A stretch of DNA of 64,000 nucleotides from CAYLLN01 sp964384375 (GTDB lineage Bacteria > Planctomycetota > Planctomycetia > Pirellulales > Pirellulaceae). Positions 7,962 to 18,443 of the stretch are shown here, one piece after another. The notes under the pieces are model-generated. The model made no database searches. It worked only from the letters and a program-made list of their open reading frames with translations, and was not told the DNA's origin. The first letter of the stretch is position 1, and every line of letters starts with the position of its first letter. Where the stretch lies: the NCBI GenBank assembly GCA_964384375.1, contig CAYLLN010000017.1:1-64000 (forward strand), given 5' to 3'. A program made the translations under genes and the position numbers.

Positions 7962-8828
7962 ATGGCAATAGCCCACAGCACAATCGACGATCACCTTCAG
8001 GCGGCCTGCGCCGAATTCTGGCAGACGTACCATGCGTCGATGATGGAACTGCACGAACGGCAGGGGCGAGCGATTACCCAACCGATCAAAGATCGCAACC
8101 TCGGGACAACGGACGCCAAGCATATTGGAGCTTTTGAGCGTTTCTGGCGCGTCCAGCTTGCCGCCGCCCTCGGGGTTAGTCCCGCCGAAGTTGGGCCGAG
8201 GCGGATTCAGTTTCGCCCGTACCGGTCTAAGAACTTCGATGTCTGCTGGCCGCTTACGGGCGAGCCGAAGATTCTTATTTCGATCAAGAGTATGCAGAAC
8301 GCATACCGCAACTTCACCAATCGAATTGAGGAAGCGTTCGGTGACTCGGCCGTGCTTCGTCTCTACCGCGTGCCCGCAGCGTTCGGCTTTTTCTTTTTCA
8401 TGCTTGACGGGAACGTGCCCCGAGGGCTGGCCGAGCAAGGAAAGGCGGGACCGGGCCACGCGACCACCGGGAAGGGCAAGGGTATTGCGCCCTTTCTGGA
8501 ATTGATCGAAGAGGGCGGAGATTTTTTCCAGTTGTCGAACGTGGCCGAGTACCGCAAAGAGGCAGTCGGCAAGTCTCGGGGGCGGCAAGATGTCCTAGAG
8601 CAAGCCGAGCAATCGTTGCTTGATCTGTACACGCCAGACCCGACGCCCGAGGGCGGCATTCACTATGACGCCATCGCCTTCGTGCCGACGCGGGTCAAGC
8701 GGCTGAAGCCGAAGCCATCGAAGCCGAACCATTGGTCGTTTGCATTCTCGCCCGTTGACGAGCGACTAGACTTCCATCCGTTCGTGCATCGTCTGGTGGA
8801 AGTCGCCAAGTTTCGCAATCTTATCTGA
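7962..8828 (+). CDS. Type II restriction endonuclease candidate
   Basis: A 288-residue protein from ATG 7962. A nuclease-like core FDVCWPLTGEPKILISIKSM lies at about 92-111: an aspartate, then a beta strand with S-I-K, resembling a PD-(D/E)xK motif with a variant second acidic residue. It converges on a Eco57I-class adenine methyltransferase with an 8-base overlap of 3' ends, the standard context of a type II restriction-modification pair. The start is uncertain: an in-frame TTG at 7896 adds 22 residues but neither start has a good ribosome site. Recognition sequence cannot be read from the sequence. No close family was recognised. Confidence 0.6.
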   Translation: MAIAHSTIDDHLQAACAEFWQTYHASMMELHERQGRAITQPIKDRNLGTTDAKHIGAFERFWRVQLAAALGVSPAEVGPRRIQFRPYRSKNFDVCWPLTGEPKILISIKSMQNAYRNFTNRIEEAFGDSAVLRLYRVPAAFGFFFFMLDGNVPRGLAEQGKAGPGHATTGKGKGIAPFLELIEEGGDFFQLSNVAEYRKEAVGKSRGRQDVLEQAEQSLLDLYTPDPTPEGGIHYDAIAFVPTRVKRLKPKPSKPNHWSFAFSPVDERLDFHPFVHRLVEVAKFRNLI

Positions 8829-10482
8829 GGCGCGGAGCCGCGATTCCCCGCACAAGTTCCATATCTGCCTCGGATAACCCGTAAAGCTCGGCCGCTACCG
8901 AATCGAGCTTGTCTTGATCGTTGGACCGATCTGCGGCAATTAGCTTTGCGATGGCTGGCCTCTTCACCTTCACCCGACTTGGAACGCAAATCCGGCGCAG
9001 GTATTGGGCCTGAAAGCGTAGAAAGTCGCTTCGCATCTTTACGCCGTACATCCACACAAAGAACTTGCCGATTGACGAGCGCAAGATCGTCCGCAGCGCC
9101 CGCAAGTCCCAAGCCTCGGAAGCGACATAGTACAGATTGTGGTGCGGGTACAGTTCGCCGTTATCCAGCACGATCAGATTCTCGGCCTTGATGTCGGGAA
9201 TCAGCAGCTTGTGCTGACGCTGCAATCCGGGGTAAATGCGGTCGATGGTCCGATACCATCTATCCAAGTCACGCTTGGCGACGTTGCGGCCGACAAGTCG
9301 GCTCTTGTGCCGCATGAAGTGCGCCCGCGCCCTCGGGAATCTCTTCAGGTCGATCAGTTCTGTCGTATCGCCGACGAAAGGATTGATGACGCATCGGCCC
9401 CGCCACTTGACCGAACCCGTCACGATGTCTTTCGTGGTGACGAGCGGCATGAGCAGTTCGGGTTCGATGTCAAAGTCTTGATCGACGATGAAAATATCGT
9501 CGGCCCCCGTGGCAACCCCGATGCCAACTTTGCAGCCCGAGGATTCATCCCCGAGGGCAACGCATTCCGCTTCTAGTCTGCGGAGCAGATCAAGGTGGGC
9601 CGGGGATTCAATCGACCATTTTTGCTCGCCCTCAAACCAGCCGTCGTACCGGTGGTAAGTAACGACGCCGTTCGATTTCTTGCGGCGAACGAACTCGCAC
9701 TCTTTCGGCGTGGCTTCGGTCAACCGGAAGTAGTCAACGTGCTTGCCTCGGGGCCGGCGCGAGATAACGAAGATGCCGGGGTAGCAAGTCACGTCGGGCT
9801 GGAAGGGGGAAGCCTGCGCCAAGTCGAGCACGTACTCGACTGAATACCGATCAGCAATCAGGGCGCGGAGCTTGCGCCCGTAGTTGTTCTTTGCAAACCG
9901 ATCTGGGCAGATTAGGGCGAGCTTGCCCTCGGGGCCGAGTAGCTTCAGCGATTTCTCGAAAAATGCGACGTACAAATCGGCGCGGTCGTAGAAGCAATCG
10001 AAGTCGGCTCGATATTGCACTAGCTTTGGCTTGGGGATGGCCTCTTGCCGCACGTAGGGCGGATTGCCTACCACGAAGTCAAAGTCGCCGCCGAACTCGG
10101 CTTCCAAAAAATCGCCCGTGATAATCCACCGCTCGGCCAGCCGTTTGGCGACTGGCCGCATGACGCCTTCCGCAGTAAGCGTATCGACCAGCCGGGACCG
10201 GCAGACGGCTGCCGCCTCGGGGTCTTTCTCGACAGCAACAATGCAATCCGCCAGATCATCGAACGATCTGCCCTTGCCAGATCGCACAAGCCGAACGGCC
10301 GCAGCCACCGTGAACGCCCCTTCGCCGCAGCCAGGGTCAAGTAACCGCTTGGACCGGTCCCCGTGGTACTCGGCCAAATCGAGCATTAACTCGACAATAT
10401 GCGGCTTCGTGGCCACTTGACCGTGGATTGCCACGTCTGGCGTATTCTCGATCTTGCGGTAAACGCTGAAATTCTTGTTCAT
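8821..10482 (-). CDS. Type II N6-adenine DNA methyltransferase (Eco57I class)
   Basis: A 553-residue protein with the gamma-class N6-adenine methyltransferase motifs: SAM-binding motif I LLDPGCGEGAFT (about 47-58) and catalytic motif IV NPPYVRQ (about 140-146). The C-terminal 250 residues hold the target-recognition region (TaqI-like). By family it methylates adenine in a specific site and protects the element's host from the convergent endonuclease. It is transcribed divergently from the large recombinase across a 138-base gap, and its 3' end overlaps the endonuclease gene by 8 bases. A standalone type IIG enzyme is unlikely because no nuclease motif is seen in the N-terminus. Confidence 0.85.
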   Translation of the reverse strand: MNKNFSVYRKIENTPDVAIHGQVATKPHIVELMLDLAEYHGDRSKRLLDPGCGEGAFTVAAAVRLVRSGKGRSFDDLADCIVAVEKDPEAAAVCRSRLVDTLTAEGVMRPVAKRLAERWIITGDFLEAEFGGDFDFVVGNPPYVRQEAIPKPKLVQYRADFDCFYDRADLYVAFFEKSLKLLGPEGKLALICPDRFAKNNYGRKLRALIADRYSVEYVLDLAQASPFQPDVTCYPGIFVISRRPRGKHVDYFRLTEATPKECEFVRRKKSNGVVTYHRYDGWFEGEQKWSIESPAHLDLLRRLEAECVALGDESSGCKVGIGVATGADDIFIVDQDFDIEPELLMPLVTTKDIVTGSVKWRGRCVINPFVGDTTELIDLKRFPRARAHFMRHKSRLVGRNVAKRDLDRWYRTIDRIYPGLQRQHKLLIPDIKAENLIVLDNGELYPHHNLYYVASEAWDLRALRTILRSSIGKFFVWMYGVKMRSDFLRFQAQYLRRICVPSRVKVKRPAIAKLIAADRSNDQDKLDSVAAELYGLSEADMELVRGIAAPRLR

Positions 10483-10620
10483 TGCCCAGCAATCTATCGC
10501 CTCGATTGAAGTTCGGCCATCCGCCCTTGCAGACGGAATAATCGGCGCACGACTAGCTAGCCCCGCGGCGCGAACTAGATTTGGAATACCGGTTCAGCGC
10601 GATTACCAAAGGGGCCAACG
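10483..10620. promoter_or_regulatory. Divergent promoter region between methyltransferase and large recombinase
   Basis: A 138-base gap between two divergent starts must hold both promoters. A palindrome CTAGCTAG lies at about 10,552-10,559 and GGGGCC precedes the recombinase ATG. Boxes cannot be assigned with confidence. Confidence 0.35.
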
Positions 10621-12525
10621 ATGACGACTGCCGCATACATCCGGGTTAGTTCGGACAAGCAAGACGTGACCCGCCAGCGAACGAATATCTCGGCCGCCGC
10701 TGGCCGCCTCGGGCAGCCCATCGGCCAATGGTTTGAAGACTCGGAAGGCAAGAATCCACGGCACAAGGCCGAGCAACGGAAGGAATTCCAACGGCTGCTA
10801 AAGGCCGTGAAAGCCAGGGCCGTGGATACGATCTTCGTGGATAGCCAAGATCGCTTCGGCACGAAGGATGCTTTTGAGTGGGGCGAGTTTATTTCGATCT
10901 TGCGAAAGCACGGCTGCCAGTTGATCGACTCGACTGGCCGCAAGTTGTCGGCCGACGATGACGGGGCCGTACTGACTGGCGTTGTCGGCGCGTTGACGAG
11001 CAAGCGCGAACAGAAAGAGAAAGCCCACCGAAGCATCGGCGGGAAGGTGACGAATGCGAAGAAAGGCGAGTACCAAGGCGGGTACGCGCCGTATGGCCTA
11101 GATGTCGTCTGCTTTGGGCCAGACGGGAAGGAAAAATGGCGAACCGTCTATATCGCCCACTTTGACCGTTGGAAGGTGTACCCGAACGGCAAGCGTGAAC
11201 GGTTCACCGGGAAGAATGTCACGCCTGCCAAAGATTCGACCGATACGCTTCGGCTTCGGCCTTCAATCGAGAAAGAGCGGCTGAAGTTCGTCAAGCAAGT
11301 CTTCAAGTGGTTCACGGCCGAAGACATCACCCCGCAACAGATCGCAAACCGGTTGAACGATCTTCAGGTGAAGCCCGTCTTCGGTGAAGCGTGGTACAAG
11401 CACACGATACGGGCCATGCTGGCGAACCCGGTCTATCTCGGGCGGCCGACGTGGAACAAGCGCGGGGCCAGCGAATTTATCGAGTACGTTGGCGGCCAGC
11501 TACGGGAAGTGAACGGGGCCAAGCGTGGCCGCCATCGTGACGCCTCGGATTTTGTTCAGCCCGAGAAGCCGGAATTCCCGCCCGTCATCGACGATAAGAC
11601 TTGGGAAGCCGCACAAGCCAAGCTGAAGCCCAAGGGGAAGAAACACAAACGCCCCCCGCACAATGCCGAACTTTGGCTTCGTGGCTTCCTTCACTGCGGC
11701 CATTGCGGCAAGCCGATGCACGGCTCGGCCGGGAACTCGACTCCCTATCTGAAGCCGTCCTATCTCTGCGGCACGTACAACAAGTACGGCGCAAAGAACT
11801 CCCAAGGGTGTCGATGTCATCGGGTCCAGCATTCCTACCTTGAACCCCTTGTGCTTCGGTACGTGGAAGAAACGGCCCCCAAGCTCGCCAAGCTCTTGAA
11901 GGCGACTGAAGGGGGCGACTTGGAAGAGATACGGCCCATCTTGGCGGCCGTGAACGGCTCGGCCGGGGCGTTTTCGCAGGTGGCGTGCGACGTGCTCGCA
12001 TTCATTGGTGAAAACGCCGATGACGCCGAAGTGGCCAAGCTCCTGAAGCAAGGGCGAGACTTCGCCGAAGTGTACGGGGTAGTTTTTGAGCGGCTTCGGC
12101 CGAAGTTGGAAGGGCAGATAGCCGGGAAGGAAGCCGAGCTTGACAAGCTCTTGGACCAGTACGCCACGCTCCCCGAGAAGCTCCGCCAGCGGGCCATTGA
12201 CCGGATGGAACCCGTACAAGCCGAGCTTGACGATCTGAAGGGGCGTTTGATCGACTGGCGGGGACCATACCAACGGCTGAGGGCCGAGCTAGACGCCCGC
12301 CGGGAAGGGCTGGCCAAAGCCAGGGCCACAATAGGGAAGGCCGGGGCCGAGCGGCAGAAAGCCGATGCCTTGCGGGGCGTGGTCGATAAGATCGTCTGCC
12401 ACTTCCGCTATGAGCAAAAGAAAGGGTCCAACTACGCCAAGAGCTACTTGGACCGCGTGGAATTTGTGGCGGTATCGGGCGAGTCGCTATCCTTCAGCGC
12501 CGAAGCCTCGCCGGCGCCAAGTTGA
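10621..12525 (+). CDS. Large serine recombinase (element integrase)
   Basis: A 634-residue protein with the full large-serine-recombinase architecture: catalytic domain with serine in YIRVSSDKQ (S10) and VDSQDRFG; recombinase domain with ITPQQIANRLN and ANPVYLGRP; zinc ribbon with CGHCGKPM and a second cysteine cluster near GCRCH; and a C-terminal coiled-coil region rich in E, K and R. These enzymes integrate DNA between unlike attP and attB sites without accessory factors. It is the last gene of the element. Its stop at 12,523-12,525 lies in the same bases that encode the end of the comM-like fragment on the other strand, so the attachment site probably lies in or at the 3' end of this gene. 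Confidence 0.92.
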   Translation: MTTAAYIRVSSDKQDVTRQRTNISAAAGRLGQPIGQWFEDSEGKNPRHKAEQRKEFQRLLKAVKARAVDTIFVDSQDRFGTKDAFEWGEFISILRKHGCQLIDSTGRKLSADDDGAVLTGVVGALTSKREQKEKAHRSIGGKVTNAKKGEYQGGYAPYGLDVVCFGPDGKEKWRTVYIAHFDRWKVYPNGKRERFTGKNVTPAKDSTDTLRLRPSIEKERLKFVKQVFKWFTAEDITPQQIANRLNDLQVKPVFGEAWYKHTIRAMLANPVYLGRPTWNKRGASEFIEYVGGQLREVNGAKRGRHRDASDFVQPEKPEFPPVIDDKTWEAAQAKLKPKGKKHKRPPHNAELWLRGFLHCGHCGKPMHGSAGNSTPYLKPSYLCGTYNKYGAKNSQGCRCHRVQHSYLEPLVLRYVEETAPKLAKLLKATEGGDLEEIRPILAAVNGSAGAFSQVACDVLAFIGENADDAEVAKLLKQGRDFAEVYGVVFERLRPKLEGQIAGKEAELDKLLDQYATLPEKLRQRAIDRMEPVQAELDDLKGRLIDWRGPYQRLRAELDARREGLAKARATIGKAGAERQKADALRGVVDKIVCHFRYEQKKGSNYAKSYLDRVEFVAVSGESLSFSAEASPAPS

Positions 12526-12724
12526 TAACGACGCGGTCCTTCGGGCGAATGAAACCGGAGTTCGCCATGGCCCGTTCGACCCGGTGCGTGCTTTCCTTGA
12601 CCGCCGCTTCGGGGAGGCCGACAAGTGTCGTCTTGGGGAGCGCCCCCGCCGAGACATCGACCTCCACCTCGACGGGCACGGCTTCGATGCCCGAGAGGGC
12701 GAAGGTGAAGAGCTTGGCGAGCAT
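12494..12724 (-). pseudogene. comM: comM (YifB/Mg-chelatase-like) 5' fragment, truncated by the element
   Basis: From an ATG at 12,724 the frame encodes a clear ComM N-terminus: VEVDVSAGALPKTTLVGLPE, VKESTHRVERAMANSG, and DRVVINLAPA. After residue 72 the similarity ends and a stop follows at 12,494-12,496. Full ComM is about 500 residues, so some 85% is missing, including the AAA+ ATPase. ComM is a helicase that aids integration of DNA taken up by natural transformation. The rest of the gene should lie at the other end of the element, outside this window. The homology is recalled from family consensus, including the conserved NLAPAD stretch. Confidence 0.85.
12505..12534. other. Probable attachment site (element-comM junction)
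   Basis: Reading the minus strand, ComM-like sequence ends with codons for VVINLAPA. The next residue is R, where ComM proteins have D, followed by a stop four codons later. The recombinase stop lies within the same bases. The likely crossover is therefore in AACTTGGCGCCGGCG (12,509-12,523 on the other strand). The exact core dinucleotide cannot be fixed without the other end of the element or an empty site. Confidence 0.65.
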
Positions 12725-12920
12725 GGACCCCTGCGCGTGAGATGACGTTGCGGATGGTCGGACGGGCTGACATCCCCTGCTCGCCCTGCCAGATTGTGGC
12801 GCACGGAACGGCGCGTCGCAAGTTTCCGCACCCGGTGATTGATTATCCAAGCGTCTTGCCCCGCCGCGTAGCCGATAGTTACACTGATAAAGCCCTCCTG
12901 ATACGTTCCCACCTGAATCT

Positions 12921-15176
12921 ATGTCCTACCCTCACTCGCTACTCGCGATTTGCGCGGCCGTTTTGTGCTGGCAACCGCTCGTGCTGGCAGCGGATGGGCC
13001 GGTCAGCTTCGAGCTCGACGTGCAGCCGATTCTGACCGCACGCGGCTGCAATCAGGGAGCGTGCCACGGGAAGGCTCGCGGGCAGAACGGCTTTCAGCTT
13101 TCGCTCCTGGCGTTTGATTCGGACTTTGATTTCGCAGCACTTACGCAGCAGGCTCGTGGCCGGCGGGTCTTTCCGGCAGCACCCGAGCGGAGCTTGTTAT
13201 TGCAAAAGGCGACCGCGGCCCTGCCGCACGGCGGAGGCTTGCGGATCGAACCCGGTGGCGACGACTATCAAACGCTGCTCCGCTGGATCGAGCAAGGAAC
13301 GCCGCGGCGCATCGACAACGAGCCGACGCTGACGGCGGTCGCAGTCACATGGGAGGGCGAGGCTGCGGCCTTTGATATTCGCGCCGAGCCGAACGGCCCC
13401 CGACCAATGGTCGGGGCTTTGAATGCGTTCCTGAAGCCCAATGAGTGCGTGCAACTCCGCGTCACGGCCACGTATTCCGACGGCACGACGCGTGATGTCA
13501 CGGGCCGATCGCGATATCAATCGAGCGAGATGGGGCTGGTCGGCGTCGATGCGGCCGGCCTTGTGAAGGCGGGGCCGATTCCAGGCGAAGCGACGATCAT
13601 GGCCCGCTACATGAACCTGATCGCCACGGCCAGCGTTGCGATTCCGCTGCCGGGCGAGGTGCCAGATGATTTCTACGCTGGCCTGCCGCGACGGAACGTC
13701 ATCGACGATCTGGTCTGGACGAAGCTCAAGTCGCTCGGCATCACGCCCTCCGCCCCAGCCGACGATGCCAAGTTTCTCCGCCGCGTCCATTTGGACATCA
13801 TCGGCCGCCTCCCAACGCCGGATGAAACACGGGCGTTCCTGGCCGACGGTGATTCCCAGAAGCGCGAGCGAGTCGTCGATCAACTCCTGCAGCGACCAGA
13901 GTATGCCGACCATTGGGCAGCGAAGTGGGCCGACTTGTTGCGGCCCAACCCCTACCGCGTCGGCATCAAGGCGGTGGTCAACTACGACGCCTGGATCAAG
14001 CAAAACTTCCGCGAGAATAAGCCTTACGATCAGTTCGTCCGCGAACTCATCACCGCGAAGGGGAGCACGTGGGAAAACGGAGCGACGGTCCTCTTCCGCG
14101 ACCGCCGCGAGCCGGCGGAAATCACGACGCTTGTCAGCCAGTTGTTCCTGGGGATTCGGCTGGAATGTGCGAAGTGCCATCACCATCCATTCGAGAAATG
14201 GAGCCAAGACGACTTCTACAGCTTCGCAGCGAACTTCGCCCGTGTGGGGCACAAAGGGGCGGGCCTTTCGCCGCCGATCTCGGGCGGCGAAGAGTATGTC
14301 CTCGTCAAGAAAACCGGCTCCGTCGAGCATCCGCTCACCGGAAAGTCGCTCGCTCCGCGGCCACTCTTCGGCGAACTGGCTCAAGCTCCCGCTGATGCCG
14401 ATCCTCGCGAGGCGCTGGCCGCTTGGATGACGGCCGATGACAACCCGTACTTTGCTCAGGTCATCGCCAACCGCATCTGGGCCGATCTGATGGGTCGCGG
14501 CATCGTGGAACCAATCGACGATCTGCGTGCCACGAATCCGCCGACGAACGCAGCTCTGCTCGACTCTTTGGCGGGTGAATTGCGGAACCACAAGTTCGAC
14601 TTAAAGCAGCTGATCCGGTCGATCTGCACGTCGCACGTCTATTCGCTCAGCTCTCTCCCAGGTGAGCGAAACGCCGGGGATCGGCAGAATTACTCGAGGC
14701 ACTATCGCACTCGGCTGCGGGCGGAAGTGCTCGCTGATGCGATGACCGACATCACCGGCGTGGCCGAGCCGCTGCGAGGAACGCCCGGCGGTTCGCGGGC
14801 CAACGAGATATGGACGACGCGGGTCGAGTCAGTGTTTCTCGACACATTCGGCCGGCCGAATCCGAATCAAGACCCGCCCTGCGAGCGGACGAGCGACACG
14901 ACCGTGACGCAGACCCTGCACCTAATGAACGCCCCGCAACTGCACAGCCGCGTCACGTCCGATGAGGGACGAGCCGCGAAACTGGCCAAGAGCGACTTGC
15001 CCGTCGATGCGCTCGTCGAGGAACTGTACCTGCTGGTCTATTCCCGCCTGCCAGACGAAGCCGAGCGGGAGATCGGCCGACAACTCTTCGCCGAAACCGA
15101 AATGACCCGCCGCCGAGCGACGGAAGACCTGCTGTGGGCCTTGCTGAACACGCCGGAATTCATGTTCAAGGACTAA
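12921..15176 (+). CDS. Planctomycete PSD1-type protein (cytochrome-like, DUF1549/DUF1553)
   Basis: A 751-residue secreted protein. Residues 1-24 form a signal peptide. GCNQGACHG (about 42-50) is a heme-c-binding CxxxxCH-like motif of the planctomycete cytochrome-like domain, followed by a BIG2-like immunoglobulin region (SDGTTRDVTG near 190), then DUF1549 (RRVHLDIIGRLPT) with a second motif CAKCHHHPFEKW, and C-terminal DUF1553 (ANRIWADLMGRGIVEP and TLHLMNAPQLHSR). These proteins are abundant in planctomycetes and usually paired with a DUF1501 protein, as here. Function is unresolved; roles in extracellular polysaccharide or redox processes have been suggested. It forms a probable operon with the next two genes. 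Confidence 0.9.
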   Translation: MSYPHSLLAICAAVLCWQPLVLAADGPVSFELDVQPILTARGCNQGACHGKARGQNGFQLSLLAFDSDFDFAALTQQARGRRVFPAAPERSLLLQKATAALPHGGGLRIEPGGDDYQTLLRWIEQGTPRRIDNEPTLTAVAVTWEGEAAAFDIRAEPNGPRPMVGALNAFLKPNECVQLRVTATYSDGTTRDVTGRSRYQSSEMGLVGVDAAGLVKAGPIPGEATIMARYMNLIATASVAIPLPGEVPDDFYAGLPRRNVIDDLVWTKLKSLGITPSAPADDAKFLRRVHLDIIGRLPTPDETRAFLADGDSQKRERVVDQLLQRPEYADHWAAKWADLLRPNPYRVGIKAVVNYDAWIKQNFRENKPYDQFVRELITAKGSTWENGATVLFRDRREPAEITTLVSQLFLGIRLECAKCHHHPFEKWSQDDFYSFAANFARVGHKGAGLSPPISGGEEYVLVKKTGSVEHPLTGKSLAPRPLFGELAQAPADADPREALAAWMTADDNPYFAQVIANRIWADLMGRGIVEPIDDLRATNPPTNAALLDSLAGELRNHKFDLKQLIRSICTSHVYSLSSLPGERNAGDRQNYSRHYRTRLRAEVLADAMTDITGVAEPLRGTPGGSRANEIWTTRVESVFLDTFGRPNPNQDPPCERTSDTTVTQTLHLMNAPQLHSRVTSDEGRAAKLAKSDLPVDALVEELYLLVYSRLPDEAEREIGRQLFAETEMTRRRATEDLLWALLNTPEFMFKD

Positions 15177-15225
15177 CAAAGCCGAGACCATTGGTCGCGG
15201 TGCATTGATCCGGGAAGGAATCACC

Positions 15226-16548
<1,323 letters not shown>

Positions 16549-16674
16549 GGGAGAGGGTAGAGGGCAGAGGGTAGGAAGGCGAGTGGTGGGCGTGATCCCG
16601 TCTAGGAGAGAGGGAACAGAGTGCAGAGAATAGTGAGCAAAAGCGTTGTGATGTTGCGACTCGGTACTGTGTAC

Positions 16675-18414
16675 ATGGCACTTCGTGCCTTCCCCTTCCG
16701 CCGCGCCGCGGTTTGTCTCGCCCTTTTCCTTTGCTTCGCTTCACCGCTTCACGCCGCGCCACCCAAAGTCAACTTTTTCTTCCCCGCCGGCGGACAGCGC
16801 GGTCAGTCAGTTAGCGTCTTCGCGGCTGGCGAGTTTTCGAGCTGGCCCGTGCAAATCTGGTCTGATCGACCGGGACTCACCGTGGCATGCAAAAGCGATA
16901 AAGGAAAACTGAAGATCGAGATCGCCGCGGATGCGGTTCCCGGCACGTACTGGCTGCGCCTGCATGATGGCGAAGGGGCGGCGTCGCTCCGACCGTTCGT
17001 CGTCGGTACACTGCCAGAGGTTGCCGAAGCGGAAACGAATGACCTCCCCGCAAAGCCGCAAGCAGTCGAGCCGCGCGTCGTCGTGAACGGCAAACTGGCC
17101 AAGAACGGCGACGTGGATGGGTACGCGATGGACCTGAAACAAGGCCAGACGCTGGTGGCTGCCGTGCAGGCGAACTCGGTGCTCGGCTCTCCTTTTGACA
17201 GCGTGCTGCAGATCTGCGAACTGATCGAGCGGCCGCAATCGGTCAGTCGCGAGCGCCATGTGGAGGCGTTCATCCTCGCTCAGAACCACGATTCAGTCGG
17301 CCTTGACCCGCTGCTCGTTTACACCGCTCCCCGCGACAGCAAATATCTCGTCCGCTTGTTCGCGTTTCCGTCGGAGCCCAACAGCACCATTGGCTTTGCG
17401 GGGGGCGACAACTACGTCTATCGCCTGACGCTGACGACCGGCGGCTATGTCGATCACGCGCTGCCGCTTGTGACCACGCGCGAAGCGACCCAGATGAAGC
17501 TTGCCGGCTGGAATCTGCCGGACGGACTGACCGTCGATGCTCCAGCCAGCGACTCGCCTGTGTCTTGGCTGTTTCATCCCGAGGCGGCGGGCACATGGTC
17601 GCTTTCGCGTGTGGGGCTAGTGGGGCAGGCTTCCAGGCTGTCGATCATTGGCAAGAGAGACGCTTCCCCTACGATCACACTTCCCAGCACGATCAGCGGC
17701 TGCTTGCAAACGGCAAACGAAACGCATTCGTTCACCTTCGCCGGCACCAAGGGACAGCAGATTCGGCTTCGAACCGCATCGCGCAGCCTCGGTTTTCCGA
17801 CGGATCTGAACCTCACAGTGGCCGACTCGGCTAGAAACATCGTCGCCGAACAGGACGATGCTGAACGCGACCAGCGCGATCCGGTCCTGAACGTCACACT
17901 GCCGGCCGATGGCGAATATCGTGCGACGATTCTTGACCTGGCCGGCCGCGGGGGTTTGCGGATGACATATCAACTGACAATCGAAACGCCGGAGCCCGAT
18001 TTTGAATTGTCACTGGCCGCCGATTCATTTGTCCTTGCCACGGATAAGCCGCTGGAGATTCCGCTCACGGTCAGCGGTCGCGATGGCTTCAGCGGCGACG
18101 TGGAGATTCTCGTCCACGGACTTCCTGCTGGAGTGACGGCCGAACCGCTGAGCGTGAAGGCGGCAGGCGCGAGTGGCGACGGAGGAAATCGAGGCCGGCG
18201 CGGTCGTCGTGGCGGCAATCAGCCCGCGGCGCAGGCCAACGCCAAGCTGATCCTTAAGGCCGATCCCGCGGCGATTCAGCCCGGCGGCGGGCCGATTCGC
18301 ATTGAAGGGAAGTACAAGGACGACGACGGCGAGCTCGTTCGCAGGGCGACTTTCCCGCTCGGCCTGCCGCTGACGGGGAAGCACGATGCGGCGTGGCTGA
18401 CGGTGCGGAAGTAA
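16675..18414 (+). CDS. Secreted PPC-domain protein
   Basis: About 579 residues with a signal peptide (RRAAVCLALFLCFASPLHA). The body contains two pre-peptidase C-terminal (PPC)-like beta-sandwich repeats, recognisable as EAETNDLPAKPQ...DVDGYAMDLKQGQ and HSFTFAGTKGQQIRLRT...PADGEYRATILDLAG. These proteins commonly follow PSD1/DUF1501 genes in planctomycetes and are presumably exported. A segment at about residues 311-330 (GLVGQASRLSIIGKRDAS) looks like a translated copy of a dispersed planctomycete repeat; a G/R-rich linker lies near residue 505. A GTG at 16,621 would add 18 residues before the signal; the ATG gives a better signal peptide. Confidence 0.75.
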   Translation: MALRAFPFRRAAVCLALFLCFASPLHAAPPKVNFFFPAGGQRGQSVSVFAAGEFSSWPVQIWSDRPGLTVACKSDKGKLKIEIAADAVPGTYWLRLHDGEGAASLRPFVVGTLPEVAEAETNDLPAKPQAVEPRVVVNGKLAKNGDVDGYAMDLKQGQTLVAAVQANSVLGSPFDSVLQICELIERPQSVSRERHVEAFILAQNHDSVGLDPLLVYTAPRDSKYLVRLFAFPSEPNSTIGFAGGDNYVYRLTLTTGGYVDHALPLVTTREATQMKLAGWNLPDGLTVDAPASDSPVSWLFHPEAAGTWSLSRVGLVGQASRLSIIGKRDASPTITLPSTISGCLQTANETHSFTFAGTKGQQIRLRTASRSLGFPTDLNLTVADSARNIVAEQDDAERDQRDPVLNVTLPADGEYRATILDLAGRGGLRMTYQLTIETPEPDFELSLAADSFVLATDKPLEIPLTVSGRDGFSGDVEILVHGLPAGVTAEPLSVKAAGASGDGGNRGRRGRRGGNQPAAQANAKLILKADPAAIQPGGGPIRIEGKYKDDDGELVRRATFPLGLPLTGKHDAAWLTVRK

Positions 18415-18443
18415 GTACCGTTCGCGTAAGGTTGTCCACGGGA

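Noticed and set aside
13197..14591. 464-residue minus-strand frame opposite the PSD1 protein
   Set aside because: Antisense to a gene with clear domains; no independent evidence.
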